A stretch of DNA of 64,000 bases from Anabaena sp. WA102. Its GTDB lineage: Bacteria; Cyanobacteriota; Cyanobacteriia; Cyanobacteriales; Nostocaceae. Shown here one piece after another: positions 25,834 to 35,640 of this stretch; position 1 is the first letter of the stretch; each line of letters starts with the position of its first letter. Location of the stretch: positions 1,736,001 to 1,800,000 of the forward strand of contig NZ_CP011456.1 in assembly GCF_001277295.1 (NCBI RefSeq), read 5' to 3'. Under the pieces are notes generated by a model. That model was not told where the DNA came from and ran no database searches. It saw only the letters and a program-made list of their open reading frames with translations. Both the position numbers and the translations under genes were made by a program.

Positions 25834-27675
25834 GTGAAAATACAATGGTTAATACCTACTACCTTTGGTACTGTACTGATGCTATCATCGCCAACTTTAG
25901 CCGCAAAATTAGAATCTTGGCGATTTGATCGTCATCAAAATCTATTAGAAATTAATACAAATGGTGCTGTCAAACCACAAGCACAATTAGTTTTTAATCC
26001 CACTCGCTTAGTCATTGATTTACCAGGTGTTAAATTTGGACGTTCCCAATTAACTCAACAAATAGGCGGAGGAATTCGGGAAATTCGCATTGGTCAATTT
26101 GATGAAAAAACAACAAGAATAGTTTTAGAAATAAATCCTGGTTATACTCTAGATCCTCAACAAGTAAAATTTGTCGGTAAAAGTGCTAATCGCTGGACAG
26201 TGAAATTACCAAAATTAGAACTTGATGCCAACTCAACAGCTAATAATAATACTAATAATAATTACAATCTAGTCGGCATAGACTCCCAGACGAAACCTGA
26301 ATTTTCACCAATTACTAGAACTGCCAGCAGTAATAAAGGTACAATTCAACTCGAAAATTTGCAAATTACTGGTGATGGCTTTTTTATCCGCACTAATGGC
26401 GGTAATCCTCAAACTAAAATCATGAGAAGCCGTGATAAAAACACAGTATTTATTGACATTCTTAGTGCAACTTTATCACCCAATTTAACACAAGGAAATT
26501 TGGCAGTTAATAAACACGGTGTGGACAATATTGGATTTACCCAATTGCAAACAACACCAACATCTGTCCGCATGACGTTAAAAGTAGATGTAAATAGTCC
26601 TGACTGGCAAGTAACCTCCAGTAGCAGCGGTTTAATCATCCTTCCCTCCAGGGGAATGATAAATGCACCTGAAAATGAGAATTTTCCCCCTACCAGAAAC
26701 AATAACGGCTCAATTTCGACAATTGAATCTATAGAACTTACTGACAATGGCACACAATTATTAATTAAAGCCGACCAAGTTATATCCGCTACCACAGGTT
26801 GGGATAAAAGTTCTGGTTTGTTCCGTATCACCATTCCCAATGCCAAATTAGCCACCGAAGTCAAAGGCCCTACTTTTGATGCTAATAGTCCTATTATCAA
26901 GCTCCGTCTGCAACCACAACCGCCAAATACTGTAGTTATCTTGATTCAACCTGCATCAGGTGTTACACTAGGTGTACCCAATCAAGTGGGAGATAAACTT
27001 CTGGTTCTAAAACTGCAACGATATCGTCAGATTAGACCACCCATGAATTTGCCCCCTTTATTACCACCCAGACAACAACTACCTGACCTCAAACCCAGAC
27101 AACCACGAATTACCCAAAGGCGCGACCTTCGTAAAGGCAAAATAGTAGTTATAATTGACCCCGGACATGGTGGTAAAGACTCAGGGGCAATTGGTATCGG
27201 TGGAGTCCAGGAAAAAAATGTTATTTTACCAATTGGGAAAAGGATTGCAGAAGTTTTGGAACGAAACGGTATCCAAGTAATTATGACGCGAGACTCTGAC
27301 TATTTTGTAACTCTACCAGGACGAGTGACAATGGCACAACAGGCTAATGCTGATGTATTTGTCAGTATCCACGCTAATTCAGCCGGTGAGAGTCGTCCAG
27401 AAGTTAGTGGCTTAGAGACTTATCATTACGATAGTGGTTTAACACTCGCTCAAATTGTCCACAGTAAAATTCTGCAAAGTCTTAATGTCAGAGATAGGAA
27501 AGTGCGGAAAGCTAGATTTTATGTTCTTCGCAAAACTTCTATGCCCTCAATTTTAGTAGAAACCGGTTTCTTAACTGGTAGAGACGATGCTGCCAAACTG
27601 AGAACTTCAGCTTATCAAAATCAAATGGCCGATGCGATCGCCCAAGGCATACTTCAGTATTTAAAATCAAGATAA
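25834..27675 (+). CDS. amiC1: AmiC-type N-acetylmuramoyl-L-alanine amidase, first of a pair
   Basis: 613 residues from GTG at 25834, preceded by AAGGAG. Signal peptide MKIQWLIPTTFGTVLMLSSP ends near TLAA. Two AMIN domains follow (about 25-130 and 165-400), which bind peptidoglycan; then a proline-rich linker and the Amidase_3 zinc domain (about 430-610) with IIDPGHGGKDSGAIG, the Glu of QEKNVIL, FVSIHANSAGE and the catalytic Glu in SILVETGFLTG. It cuts the amide between muramic acid and stem peptide. In Anabaena PCC 7120 a neighbouring amiC pair makes the septal nanopores needed for cell communication and heterocyst differentiation; this pair is probably orthologous. Confidence 0.9.
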   Translation: MKIQWLIPTTFGTVLMLSSPTLAAKLESWRFDRHQNLLEINTNGAVKPQAQLVFNPTRLVIDLPGVKFGRSQLTQQIGGGIREIRIGQFDEKTTRIVLEINPGYTLDPQQVKFVGKSANRWTVKLPKLELDANSTANNNTNNNYNLVGIDSQTKPEFSPITRTASSNKGTIQLENLQITGDGFFIRTNGGNPQTKIMRSRDKNTVFIDILSATLSPNLTQGNLAVNKHGVDNIGFTQLQTTPTSVRMTLKVDVNSPDWQVTSSSSGLIILPSRGMINAPENENFPPTRNNNGSISTIESIELTDNGTQLLIKADQVISATTGWDKSSGLFRITIPNAKLATEVKGPTFDANSPIIKLRLQPQPPNTVVILIQPASGVTLGVPNQVGDKLLVLKLQRYRQIRPPMNLPPLLPPRQQLPDLKPRQPRITQRRDLRKGKIVVIIDPGHGGKDSGAIGIGGVQEKNVILPIGKRIAEVLERNGIQVIMTRDSDYFVTLPGRVTMAQQANADVFVSIHANSAGESRPEVSGLETYHYDSGLTLAQIVHSKILQSLNVRDRKVRKARFYVLRKTSMPSILVETGFLTGRDDAAKLRTSAYQNQMADAIAQGILQYLKSR

Positions 27676-27916
27676 ATAGTCACTCTTATCACCTGTTATC
27701 TGATTTATTACCAATGCTAGAGAAATGAACTTGTTGACTAAATGGTAATACTAAACCGATTGTATGCTACAATCCTACGCCATTAGCCGTGTCTTACTAC
27801 CAACACCAAAATCTTTTACTTGCACAAAGTTAAATTTGCAGCGGTGATGGTCTGAAGATTACCCCATAAGTCGAGATATTGACAAATCCCATCAATAGGA
27901 ATCAGGAGAAAGGATT

Positions 27917-29782
27917 GTGAAACTACATTGGTTAATACCTAGCACTTTTGGAACGGTCTTCATCCTATCTTCGCCCGCTTTTGCCGCGAAATTAGAATCT
28001 TGGCGGTTTGATACTAATCAAAACCACTTAGAAATCAACACATCTAGCCCAGTCCAACCCCAAGCCCAACTCATTTTTAACCCCACACGCTTAGTAATTG
28101 ACTTACCAGGAACAGAACTTGGTCGTCCGTCCGTAACCCAACAAATTGGCAGCAAAATCCGCACTATTCGCGTCGGTCAATTTGATGACCAAACAACACG
28201 CTTAGTGATCGAACTAGCCCCTGGTTACACCTTCAACCCCAAGCAAGTTAAATTTGTTCCCACCAATGGCAAACGTTGGATAGTAGAATTACCACAACCA
28301 GAAATTGCTTCTGGGCAAACTGGAGAACCATCATTACCCCCAACATCCGATAAATCATCTGAACCAACAATAGACCCCAGAAGTATTTACAACGTAGTCA
28401 CTACCAACCGAATTACTCCATCTAATCGAGAAACCATCCCAGGGGTAGTGCAAATTGATAAATTGCGAGTTACAAGAGATGGGTTTTTTATTAGTACCAG
28501 TGGTGGAAATCCTCAACTGCAAATCAATCGCAGTCAAGATAATCGCTCTGTTAATATTGATATCATTGGCGCAGCCCTATCACCAAATATGGGACAACGG
28601 AATCTAGTGATTAATCACTATGGAGTCCGTCGTGTCCAATTTAGCCAACTGTCCAGCAGTCCATCTGCTGTTCGCATGACCTTACAGTTAGATAGTGCCA
28701 GTCCCAATTGGCAAGCATTAGCTAGTGGTGACAGTGGTTTTGTCGTCATCCCAGATCGTTTAGCTAAATTACCTGAGAATAACCAATCATCCGCACCATC
28801 ACCGAGTGATTCCCCCGCAATTATTCAATCTGTAGAACTCGGTGGCAATGGCACACAATTATTAATTAGAGCAGACCAAGCCATATCTGCCACCACCGGC
28901 TGGGATAGAAGCTCAGGTCTATTTCGCATTACCATTACCAATGCTAAATTAGCTAATCAGGTCCAAGGTCCGGATTTTACTAACAATAGCCCGATTCTTA
29001 AAGTCCGTCTCCAACCCCAGTCTGACAATACCGTAATTGTTCTTGTTCAACCTGCATCTGGCGTTAGCTTTGGCGCACTAAGTCAAGTTACGTCTCAATT
29101 ATTGGCGCTACAATTACAAACTAATCTCCGCGCTCAACGTCCTCCAATTATACCACCTGGATTTCCTGGATCACAAGATCCTCCAGGTTCTAGTACACCA
29201 CCTCCGCAAACAAGACCTCAGCCCCGTCTACCAGTTCCTAATGGCAAAGTTTTAGTAGTTATTGATCCTGGACATGGTGGTAAAGATTCTGGCGCTCCTG
29301 GACTGGGTGGTTTACTAGAAAAGGATGTTGTTCTACCCATTAGTACCAAACTGGCAACAATTTTAGAACAAAATGGTATCCAAGTTGTCCTCACGCGAGA
29401 TGCTGACTTTTTTGTGGAACTGCAAGGAAGGGTGGATATAGCCAAGCGTGTTAATGCAACTTTATTTGTCAGTATTCATGCTAATTCTGTGGATAATCGG
29501 TCTGATGTCAATGGTTTAGAAGTCTATTATTACGACAGTGGTTATGCTTTAGCTGATACTGTGCGACAAGCCATTCTCCAAAATATTAGTACCCTCAAGA
29601 ATCGAGGCACTCGTAAAGCTAGATTTTATGTGCTGAGAAAAAATACTATGCCTGCTATTTTAGTAGAAACAGGCTATATGACTGGTCGGGAAGATAATCC
29701 CCGTTTAGGATCACCAGAATACCAAAGTCGTATGGCTGAGGGCATAGCTAGTGGTATTCTGAATTATTTAAAACAAAGATAA
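27917..29782 (+). CDS. amiC2: AmiC-type N-acetylmuramoyl-L-alanine amidase, second of a pair
   Basis: 621 residues from GTG at 27917, with AGGAGAAAGG upstream. A paralogue of the preceding gene throughout: signal peptide (LSSPAFAAKLESWRF), two AMIN domains, a longer proline-rich linker (about 410-440) and an Amidase_3 domain with VIDPGHGGKDSGAPG, LEKDVVLPIS, FVSIHANSVDN and AILVETGYMTG. All zinc ligands and the catalytic Glu are kept. The 241-bp gap from the first gene, with its own leader, suggests separate regulation. Which copy corresponds to AmiC1 or AmiC2 of Anabaena cannot be settled here; numbering follows gene order. Confidence 0.88.
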   Translation: MKLHWLIPSTFGTVFILSSPAFAAKLESWRFDTNQNHLEINTSSPVQPQAQLIFNPTRLVIDLPGTELGRPSVTQQIGSKIRTIRVGQFDDQTTRLVIELAPGYTFNPKQVKFVPTNGKRWIVELPQPEIASGQTGEPSLPPTSDKSSEPTIDPRSIYNVVTTNRITPSNRETIPGVVQIDKLRVTRDGFFISTSGGNPQLQINRSQDNRSVNIDIIGAALSPNMGQRNLVINHYGVRRVQFSQLSSSPSAVRMTLQLDSASPNWQALASGDSGFVVIPDRLAKLPENNQSSAPSPSDSPAIIQSVELGGNGTQLLIRADQAISATTGWDRSSGLFRITITNAKLANQVQGPDFTNNSPILKVRLQPQSDNTVIVLVQPASGVSFGALSQVTSQLLALQLQTNLRAQRPPIIPPGFPGSQDPPGSSTPPPQTRPQPRLPVPNGKVLVVIDPGHGGKDSGAPGLGGLLEKDVVLPISTKLATILEQNGIQVVLTRDADFFVELQGRVDIAKRVNATLFVSIHANSVDNRSDVNGLEVYYYDSGYALADTVRQAILQNISTLKNRGTRKARFYVLRKNTMPAILVETGYMTGREDNPRLGSPEYQSRMAEGIASGILNYLKQR

Positions 29783-29864
29783 TTATCGTCAGTTGTTCTT
29801 TGTCAGTTGTTCTTTGTTTTTTCTTGACTACTGACCACTGACCACTGACTACTAACCACAAGAG

Positions 29865-29952
29865 GAACGCGGTAGCGTTGGGAGCTTCGGGTCTTCAGTC
29901 CGAAGGGGAAAACGCACACGGGCGAATTGATTGCCTTCAATATTCGTGATAC
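29865..29952. repeat. Hairpin repeat B, second copy
   Basis: About 90% identical to 11370-11456, including GATTGCCTTCAATATT and the GCGTT/AACGC outer stem. The inner stem is altered here (GGGTCTTCAGTCC instead of CGTCTTCAGACC), with the pairing largely retained. Confidence 0.7.
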
Positions 29953-30085
29953 AATTAAATTGTCACTAAAGACATAAAAAGCTACCGCGGGACTCTCGGA
30001 AAGTTACGCTTGTCAGATATGATTTCGCCCGCCAGGGCAAACGAAATCAGGGCAAGAACCCAAATATTTAAGGAACCCTGCCTGA

Positions 30086-30154
30086 AACTGGGATAACTGA
30101 GGGATATAGACTGAAACTCTCTATAGAATCTCCGCGTCTTTAGACCGGAGAGTG
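30086..30154. repeat. Hairpin repeat A, second copy, abutting murI
   Basis: Matches 10430-10501 closely (ATATAGACTGAAACTCTCTA and CTCCGCGTCT...AGACCGGAG). It ends 24 bp before the preferred murI start, so it forms the 5' leader of murI just as its twin does for cysQ. Confidence 0.72.
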
Positions 30155-30178
30155 TCAAAATCAAAATTAATATTTGCT

Positions 30179-31024
30179 GTGTATTCATCTTCTATTTTTG
30201 ATACTTTTTCCCCCCAAGAACCTCAACGCGCTCCGATTGGGGTATTTGACAGTGGAGTTGGTGGACTAACCGTATTGCGACAAATTTATCAACAACTTCC
30301 CAATGAATCAATTATTTATGTAGGGGACACAGCCCGTCTTCCTTATGGTATTCGTTCCCAAGCAGAAATACTACAATTTGTCCGAGAAATCCTCCATTGG
30401 ATGCAGCAGCAACGGGTGAAAATGGCAATTATGGCTTGTAACACCAGTTCGGCTCTGGCATTAGATATAGTCCGTCAAGAGTTTAATTTCCCGATTTTAG
30501 GGGTGATTCTACCAGGTGCAAAGGCAGCAGTCCAACAAGGACAACGGATTGGTGTCATTGCTACTCCAGCTACGGCTCAAAGCAACGCCTATCGTCAAGC
30601 CATTTTAGAAATTCAATCTAATGTCCAAGTCTGGCAAGTCAGTTGCCCAGAATTTGTCCCACTCATTGAACAAAATCGTATTCACGACCCCTATACCATT
30701 GAAATAGCCAAAACTTATCTAGAACCTTTGATTCAGAAAGAAATAGATACTTTAGTTTATGGTTGTACCCATTATCCCCATTTGTCGCCCATCTTGCGAT
30801 CGCTCCTTCCCCAGCAAGTCAAGCTAATTGACCCAGCAGTTCATGTCGCCGCCGCTTGCTCTCAAGAATTAGATATACTAGGGATCAAGAATACTCATCC
30901 ACCAATGCCTACCCGCTTCGCTGTCAGCGGTTGTTCCCAGCAATTTACCCAATCTAGCTTACAATGGTTAGGCTATACTCCAATGGTAGAACAAGTATGT
31001 TTTGCTGATACCGTCCTCTCTTAA
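30179..31024 (+). CDS. murI: Glutamate racemase
   Basis: 281 residues from GTG at 30179 (MYSSSIFDTFSPQEPQRAPI). A longer GTG start at 30152 lies inside hairpin repeat A and is less likely. MurI interconverts L- and D-glutamate for peptidoglycan stem peptides. Catalytic elements are complete: IGVFDSGVGGLTVL with the proton-relay Asp, GDTARLPYG, the first cysteine in MACNTSSALA and the second in YGCTHYPHLSP. It follows the two cell-wall amidases, and synteny with the heterocystous relatives is expected. Confidence 0.94.
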   Translation: MYSSSIFDTFSPQEPQRAPIGVFDSGVGGLTVLRQIYQQLPNESIIYVGDTARLPYGIRSQAEILQFVREILHWMQQQRVKMAIMACNTSSALALDIVRQEFNFPILGVILPGAKAAVQQGQRIGVIATPATAQSNAYRQAILEIQSNVQVWQVSCPEFVPLIEQNRIHDPYTIEIAKTYLEPLIQKEIDTLVYGCTHYPHLSPILRSLLPQQVKLIDPAVHVAAACSQELDILGIKNTHPPMPTRFAVSGCSQQFTQSSLQWLGYTPMVEQVCFADTVLS

Positions 31025-31052
31025 AGCCCAGAAGTAGGGCCTGCGCCCAAAA

Positions 31053-31223
31053 ACTATTAGTCTGTCAACCCGAAAATGACGGGTGAAGGCAAGCAGGGGG
31101 AGAAGAGAGGTAGGGGAGGTAGGGGGGGTAGGGGAGGTAGGGGAGGTAGGGGAGGTAGGGGAGGGAAGAACAGAAGTTTTTTCCGATCATTACCCGTCAA
31201 AATAAATTTGACAGACCACTAGT
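31053..31223. mobile_element. GTCTGTCAA-ended miniature element, 171 bp
   Basis: ACTATTAGTCTGTCAA on the left faces TTGACAGACCACTAGT on the right. The interior contains a GGGGAGGTAG tandem repeat (31109-31165) and AACAGAAGTTTTTTCCGATC. The right half recurs at 45631-45694, and the ends recur at 61117-61214. Confidence 0.65.
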
Positions 31224-31381
31224 CAGAAGCAAACAAAGATATTTATCTCCTCTTTACCCTACTACAACACGGCGTAAACAAACCATTCTAAATCATCAAA
31301 AAGCCTATGCTGTCTTCGTTTTGACTTTTGACTTTTGACTTTTGACTTCCGCCTTGCGGTACTGCTCCCTACAAGTTGCTT

Positions 31382-31579
31382 TCATTGACTATTGACAGCT
31401 TGAGTTACATTTGTAGTTAATTCCCGTTGCTGCTTATATTTATCCTGTCCAGAATCAGATCCGCTTTGAGAAACATTTCTTTTGCTTGCTCGCTTTGCTA
31501 AAGCCAATAACAAATATACACTAAACAAATAGCCAGCAGCTAAAGTAAATATCATCATAGGCATATTTCTGTAAATCAT
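31382..31579 (-). CDS. Small single-pass membrane protein, 65 aa
   Basis: From ATG at 31579: a hydrophobic helix (MMIFTLAAGYLFSVYLLLALA) followed by a basic, polar tail (KRASKRNVSQSGSDSGQDKY). Positive-inside charge suggests the C-terminus is cytoplasmic. No family is recognised. The helix has regular composition and the gene has its own AT-rich upstream region, which favours a real small protein, but chance cannot be excluded. Confidence 0.42.
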   Translation of the reverse strand: MIYRNMPMMIFTLAAGYLFSVYLLLALAKRASKRNVSQSGSDSGQDKYKQQRELTTNVTQAVNSQ

Positions 31580-32413
31580 TGTTCCACCATCTTTAATTAC
31601 TAGGGAATATAAAATTGCATACAGAACCAGCAGAACTCAATTAATCAAGCACACCTTGATAAATGTAGTTAGCTATACAAAACATTCCAGGCGAAAACTA
31701 ATTTTCTCTGGTCAATCAATTTATTTTCTTTAATATCAACTTTCCCAGGCTATACATCCGACAGCAGCAATTTTGCTCGGCAGCAAACTCTAACCGCGCT
31801 TATCAGCAGTCTACCCAGCCTGTGTTATTGACCTCACACCAATTTAAATAAATGTACGCTAAGACTCAACGTGCGTTGAATACGTTGAGTTAGTTCCATA
31901 ACTGGAAAAGCACAATTCAACTCAAAAGGCATGGTTATTGCCTAGAATTTAGGGATTATTCCTATTTTCTCTTTGGCGACGAGTTATTTTATACTCACAA
32001 CGCTATCACGTAAAATCACTGAATGATGGTTTTACGCTGGAAGTGAATAATCTGAAAAACTTAATATCTCTAGGTATTAGCCTAACACAGCCAACCTGAA
32101 TTTGAAGCTAATTTCTGGACTAAATTTAAAAATTTTTCATTGCTAACCGTCAACTTGAAGTTACCGTCAATGTGTGTTATTTTATTGACATCAAAGTTTT
32201 CGTTACTACGCAATTTATTAATTAACAAATTTAGCAAGAACTATTTAACCTTAAGATAGCCTCCGATTATAACACATTCATAATCTAATGTGTGAATAAC
32301 GCAATAGATATTAAAAATCATCTTGCTGAAGGAAAACTTTGCGCTGACACTGGGTTATCTTAAAATTAAAGAATATGTAAACTTTCGTAACCTAAGTCAG
32401 AGTCCGCCCATCC
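31580..32413. other. Long intergenic region upstream of sds
   Basis: 834 bp without a supportable gene on either strand. CTCAACGT (31865-31872) faces ACGTTGAG (31882-31889), a possible operator or small hairpin. TCACGTAAAATCACTGAATGATGGTTTTACGCTGG near 32006 holds a further imperfect inverted pair (GTAAAA/TTTTAC). A long leader or an unannotated small RNA is possible. Confidence 0.4.
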
Positions 32414-33385
32414 ATGACCCCAGCCACCTCCCTGTTTACCCCTGTGGAAGCAGACCTGCAAATACTAGCAGATAACCTTAAACAGCTAGTTGGAAATCGC
32501 CACCCCATTCTCTATGCCGCAGCCGAACATTTATTCGGTGCTGGGGGGAAGCGAATCAGACCTGCAATAGTGCTACTTATATCGCGGGCAACCATGCTCG
32601 AAGAAGATATTACCCCGCGTCACCGACGACTGGCAGAAATTACAGAAATGATTCACACAGCCAGTCTAGTCCATGATGATGTAGTAGATGAATCAAATGT
32701 TCGTCGCGGTGTACCGACTGTACATAGTTTGTTTGGTAATCGCATTGCTGTGCTTGCAGGGGATTTTCTCTTTGCACAATCGTCTTGGTATTTAGCAAAT
32801 CTAAATAATTTGGATGTTGTTAAACTGCTTTCTGAAGTAATTATGGACTTAGCCGCTGGAGAAATCCAACAAGGGTTAAATCGTTTTGATGCTAGTCTTT
32901 CTACAGAAACGTACCTGCAAAAAAGCTATTACAAAACAGCCTCATTAATTGCCAACAGTTCTAAGGCTGCTGGATTAATTAGTGAAACATCCCTAGAAAC
33001 TGCCGAACACTTGTACAGTTATGGTCGCCATCTAGGTCTTTCCTTTCAAATAGTAGATGATATTCTTGATTTCACCAGTTCAACAGACACCCTGGGTAAA
33101 CCAGCGGGTTCTGACCTCAAAAGTGGCAACCTGACAGCACCAGTTTTATTTGCTTTAGAAGAAAAACCCTACTTAGAAGTCCTGATTGAACGAGAGTTTG
33201 CCCAGGCAGGGGATTTAGAGCAAGCACTGGCACTAGTCCATGATAGTAGAGGTATCCAAAGGGCGAGAGAATTAGCTGCTCACCATGCTAGGTTAGCCAC
33301 CGAGTCTATTGGTGTTTTAGAACCATCAGCATCACGTGAAGCACTGATGAATTTGACCGACTATGTACTAAGTCGGCTCTACTAA
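32414..33385 (+). CDS. sds: Solanesyl diphosphate synthase (trans-polyprenyl synthase)
   Basis: 323 residues. Adds isopentenyl units to make the C45 side chain of plastoquinone. The first aspartate-rich motif is in SLVHDDVVDESNVRRG and the second in QIVDDILDFTSS; GAGGKRIRPAIVLL precedes them. The small residues before the first motif fit a long-chain product, but the C40 or C45 length cannot be proved from sequence. The encoded product supplies the photosynthetic quinone pool. It is preceded by a long gene-free region. Confidence 0.9.
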   Translation: MTPATSLFTPVEADLQILADNLKQLVGNRHPILYAAAEHLFGAGGKRIRPAIVLLISRATMLEEDITPRHRRLAEITEMIHTASLVHDDVVDESNVRRGVPTVHSLFGNRIAVLAGDFLFAQSSWYLANLNNLDVVKLLSEVIMDLAAGEIQQGLNRFDASLSTETYLQKSYYKTASLIANSSKAAGLISETSLETAEHLYSYGRHLGLSFQIVDDILDFTSSTDTLGKPAGSDLKSGNLTAPVLFALEEKPYLEVLIEREFAQAGDLEQALALVHDSRGIQRARELAAHHARLATESIGVLEPSASREALMNLTDYVLSRLY

Positions 33386-33432
33386 AAAAAAGTTAAGGCG
33401 ATTTAAGCAGGACTTACGCAACTGGAACATTG

Positions 33433-33497
33433 GTAGGGTGCGTCAGATATCAACAATCTGTTTATTTGCAGGATTTATACAGTCTGACGCACCCTAC
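33433..33497. repeat. Inverted repeat GTAGGGTGCGTCAGA
   Basis: GTAGGGTGCGTCAGA (33433-33447) and TCTGACGCACCCTAC (33483-33497) are perfect 15-bp arms around a 35-bp loop. It lies between the converging sds and the gene at 33572 and could terminate both; GTAGGGTGCGTC-type repeats are widespread in cyanobacteria. The preceding AGGACTTACGCAA at 33409 also recurs near 47142. Confidence 0.7.
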
Positions 33498-33571
33498 AAC
33501 TACTAAGCAAAATTGAGGGCGATTTAAGATTTGGGATTGTGGATATTAAATTTCCTAAATCCCAAATTTAG

Positions 33572-34048
33572 TTAGGCAATATTGGGAGGAACTGTTTTTT
33601 GGGCTTTAAATTGCTGTAATTGTTGCTGGATCAGCTTTTCTAGCTCAGAACGCCGCACTTCTACAGTATTGGTTAAATTTCCTGGTGTTTCTATAAAAAC
33701 TATGCTGTGTACTGGTTTCAAAGCTACCAATTGGAATAAAATTTGAGTAACATCCATGAGGGTTGGCAGCAAGTGAGGGTCACGCCCAGCATCTGAGATT
33801 AGGGAAACATCTTGTATGGTAGGGAAAGCGTAAATAACTTGCTTTTCTATTCCTGGATTTGCGCGATTGCTCAATGTAGTTAAAACCCAATCTTGCTCAG
33901 AATTTTGGAGAATAAAGTATTGGTAGTGGTTTAACTTTTGGGCAATGGCGACTAATACAGGGGCGATTGATACCATAATCTTTGGTGTCACGCCATCCTG
34001 GGGTGCATTGTCTATCAGCAATTGAATTTGTGCTTCTAAATCCATCAT
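33572..34048 (-). CDS. Conserved cyanobacterial protein of unknown function, 158 aa
   Basis: A mixed alpha/beta protein beginning MMDLEAQIQLLIDNAPQDGV, with a regular pattern of strands (YQYFILQNSEQDWVLTTLSN, SIVFIETPG) and a helical Gln-rich C-terminus (ELEKLIQQQLQQFKAQK). No signal peptide or membrane helix. It is divergent from hetZ with 210 bp between them, a placement I believe is kept in related Nostocales, which hints at a role linked to that locus without proving one. Confidence 0.7.
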   Translation of the reverse strand: MMDLEAQIQLLIDNAPQDGVTPKIMVSIAPVLVAIAQKLNHYQYFILQNSEQDWVLTTLSNRANPGIEKQVIYAFPTIQDVSLISDAGRDPHLLPTLMDVTQILFQLVALKPVHSIVFIETPGNLTNTVEVRRSELEKLIQQQLQQFKAQKTVPPNIA

Positions 34049-34258
34049 GATTTGTAAATGACTTTTGGATAATGGCTAAAACATGAGCAAGAAAATATCC
34101 CACTAAATTGGGATTTGTCAAGTTCAATCTGCTTATGCCACATATCCTCACTGTAAATTGGTTTGCGTTTGACTTGTACACAACAACCATGAAACTATTA
34201 TCCAAAGTCTAACAAGTCGTGTCCAAAGTATGTTAGGGTCTTTTTGAGAACTGGGACT

Positions 34259-35446
34259 ATGAATTCAACAGCAATCGCAACTAATCAGGGGAAAATTTCT
34301 ATCAGCGTGGAGGTCATCTTTCAATTCCTATTTAGGGAACTTCAACAGTCAACTAAGGCTTCGGAGCAAAATTGTCACGATGTGTCGGTGAGAATTACTA
34401 ACGAAGTTCTGCGAATTTGCAATGAAAGTAAACGCATTCAAACTTCCGGGTCTGTAGAAAGTTCAGCCATGAGCCTAGCTAAACATCGGTTACAACAGTG
34501 TATTCGATACTATCAGTTAGGTTCAAGTCGTGGAAGGATAGAATTACACAGCACACTGAGTGCTATTGTTTATCGTTATATTAATCCCCCTCACAAGCAA
34601 TTAAGCTATCAAGGGCGGTTGACTATCATTGAAGATTTTCTCCAGAGTTTTTATTTGGAGGCTTTAAATGCTTTTAGAAGGGAAAACCAATTAGCTCCGA
34701 CCTATCGCCCCCAGACTCTTTTAGAATTGGGAGAATACATGGCATTTACCGAACGATATGGTAAACGTCGGATTCCACTCCCCGGAAGGCAGCAACAGCT
34801 AATTATTTTGCGGGCGCAAACTTTTTCCAAGCAACAGCCTTTAGAAACAAGTGTAGATATAGAACAGGCATCAGAGGGTGGTAGTGGTGAGTTTGACGGT
34901 TCTTGGGAAGAACCAGCTATCCATCAATTGCGCTCGGCTATGGCTATGCAGCCCGAACCAGAAGAAGATACCCTGCGCTCGGTTGTGATTACTGAATTAA
35001 TAGATTATTTAGAAGAAAAAGAACAATCTGACTGTGCTGATTACTTTGCTTTGCGTCTTCAAGATTTATCAGCACCAGAGATTGAGTCAATTTTAGGTTT
35101 AACATCTCGGCAGCGTGATTACTTACAGCAACGGTTTAAATATCATTTAATTCGGTTTGCTCTTTTACATCGTTGGGAATTGGTTCATGAGTGGTTGGAA
35201 GTTTCTTTACCCACTAATTTGGGTTTAACTCCGATTCAATGGAAAACTTATCTGGCACAACTAGATGATAAACAAAAGTCTATCTTAGATTTGAAGCAGC
35301 AAGGAAAACCTGACGAGCAAATATCTAAGATATTAGGCCTGTCAATGGCACAATTACAGAAACGTTGGTTGAAGATTTTAGAACAAGCTTGGGAAATTCG
35401 GAATTCTTTAGTGTCCGGATCTAGTGCATCTACCCATGAATGGTGA
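34259..35446 (+). CDS. hetZ: Heterocyst differentiation regulator HetZ
   Basis: 395 residues from ATG at 34259 (MNSTAIATNQGKISISVEVI); a TTG five codons upstream is not needed. Anabaena HetZ has about 401 residues and the same start pattern, including the QTSGSVESSAMSLAKHRLQQ block. The C-terminal half has helix-turn-helix-like segments (EQISKILGLSMAQLQKRWLK), consistent with its known role as a DNA-binding regulator early in heterocyst commitment, under HetR control. patU3 follows. Its presence indicates a heterocyst-forming ancestor; it does not prove that this strain differentiates. Confidence 0.92.
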   Translation: MNSTAIATNQGKISISVEVIFQFLFRELQQSTKASEQNCHDVSVRITNEVLRICNESKRIQTSGSVESSAMSLAKHRLQQCIRYYQLGSSRGRIELHSTLSAIVYRYINPPHKQLSYQGRLTIIEDFLQSFYLEALNAFRRENQLAPTYRPQTLLELGEYMAFTERYGKRRIPLPGRQQQLIILRAQTFSKQQPLETSVDIEQASEGGSGEFDGSWEEPAIHQLRSAMAMQPEPEEDTLRSVVITELIDYLEEKEQSDCADYFALRLQDLSAPEIESILGLTSRQRDYLQQRFKYHLIRFALLHRWELVHEWLEVSLPTNLGLTPIQWKTYLAQLDDKQKSILDLKQQGKPDEQISKILGLSMAQLQKRWLKILEQAWEIRNSLVSGSSASTHEW

Positions 35447-35640
35447 CTTGTGAATCTTCACAAAATGATCAACTTGCTTGGGTATTGAAAAATCATAACT
35501 TCAACACTTACGGGTATAGCTTGTTATAATGTGAGGAAATTGACGGGGTAGATATTCATTTCAAGATGGTAGCCAAATTATTGGTGAACTCAGATTGATA
35601 AGAAAAGCCCCAAACCTTTCAATTGGGAGAAATTCCTACT

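Larger units (their letters stand above)
29783..30178. other. amiC-murI spacer filled by repeats
   Basis: Contains TTGTTCTTTGTCAGTTGTTC, a CTGACCACTGACCACTGACT short tandem repeat (29829-29850), hairpin repeat B (29865-29952), a CGCCCGCCAGGGCAAACG segment and hairpin repeat A (30086-30154). No gene. Confidence 0.6.

Noticed and set aside
34049..34258. HetR-binding palindrome upstream of hetZ
   Set aside because: I looked for a GGGGTCTAACCCC-like palindrome in the hetZ leader and did not find a convincing one.
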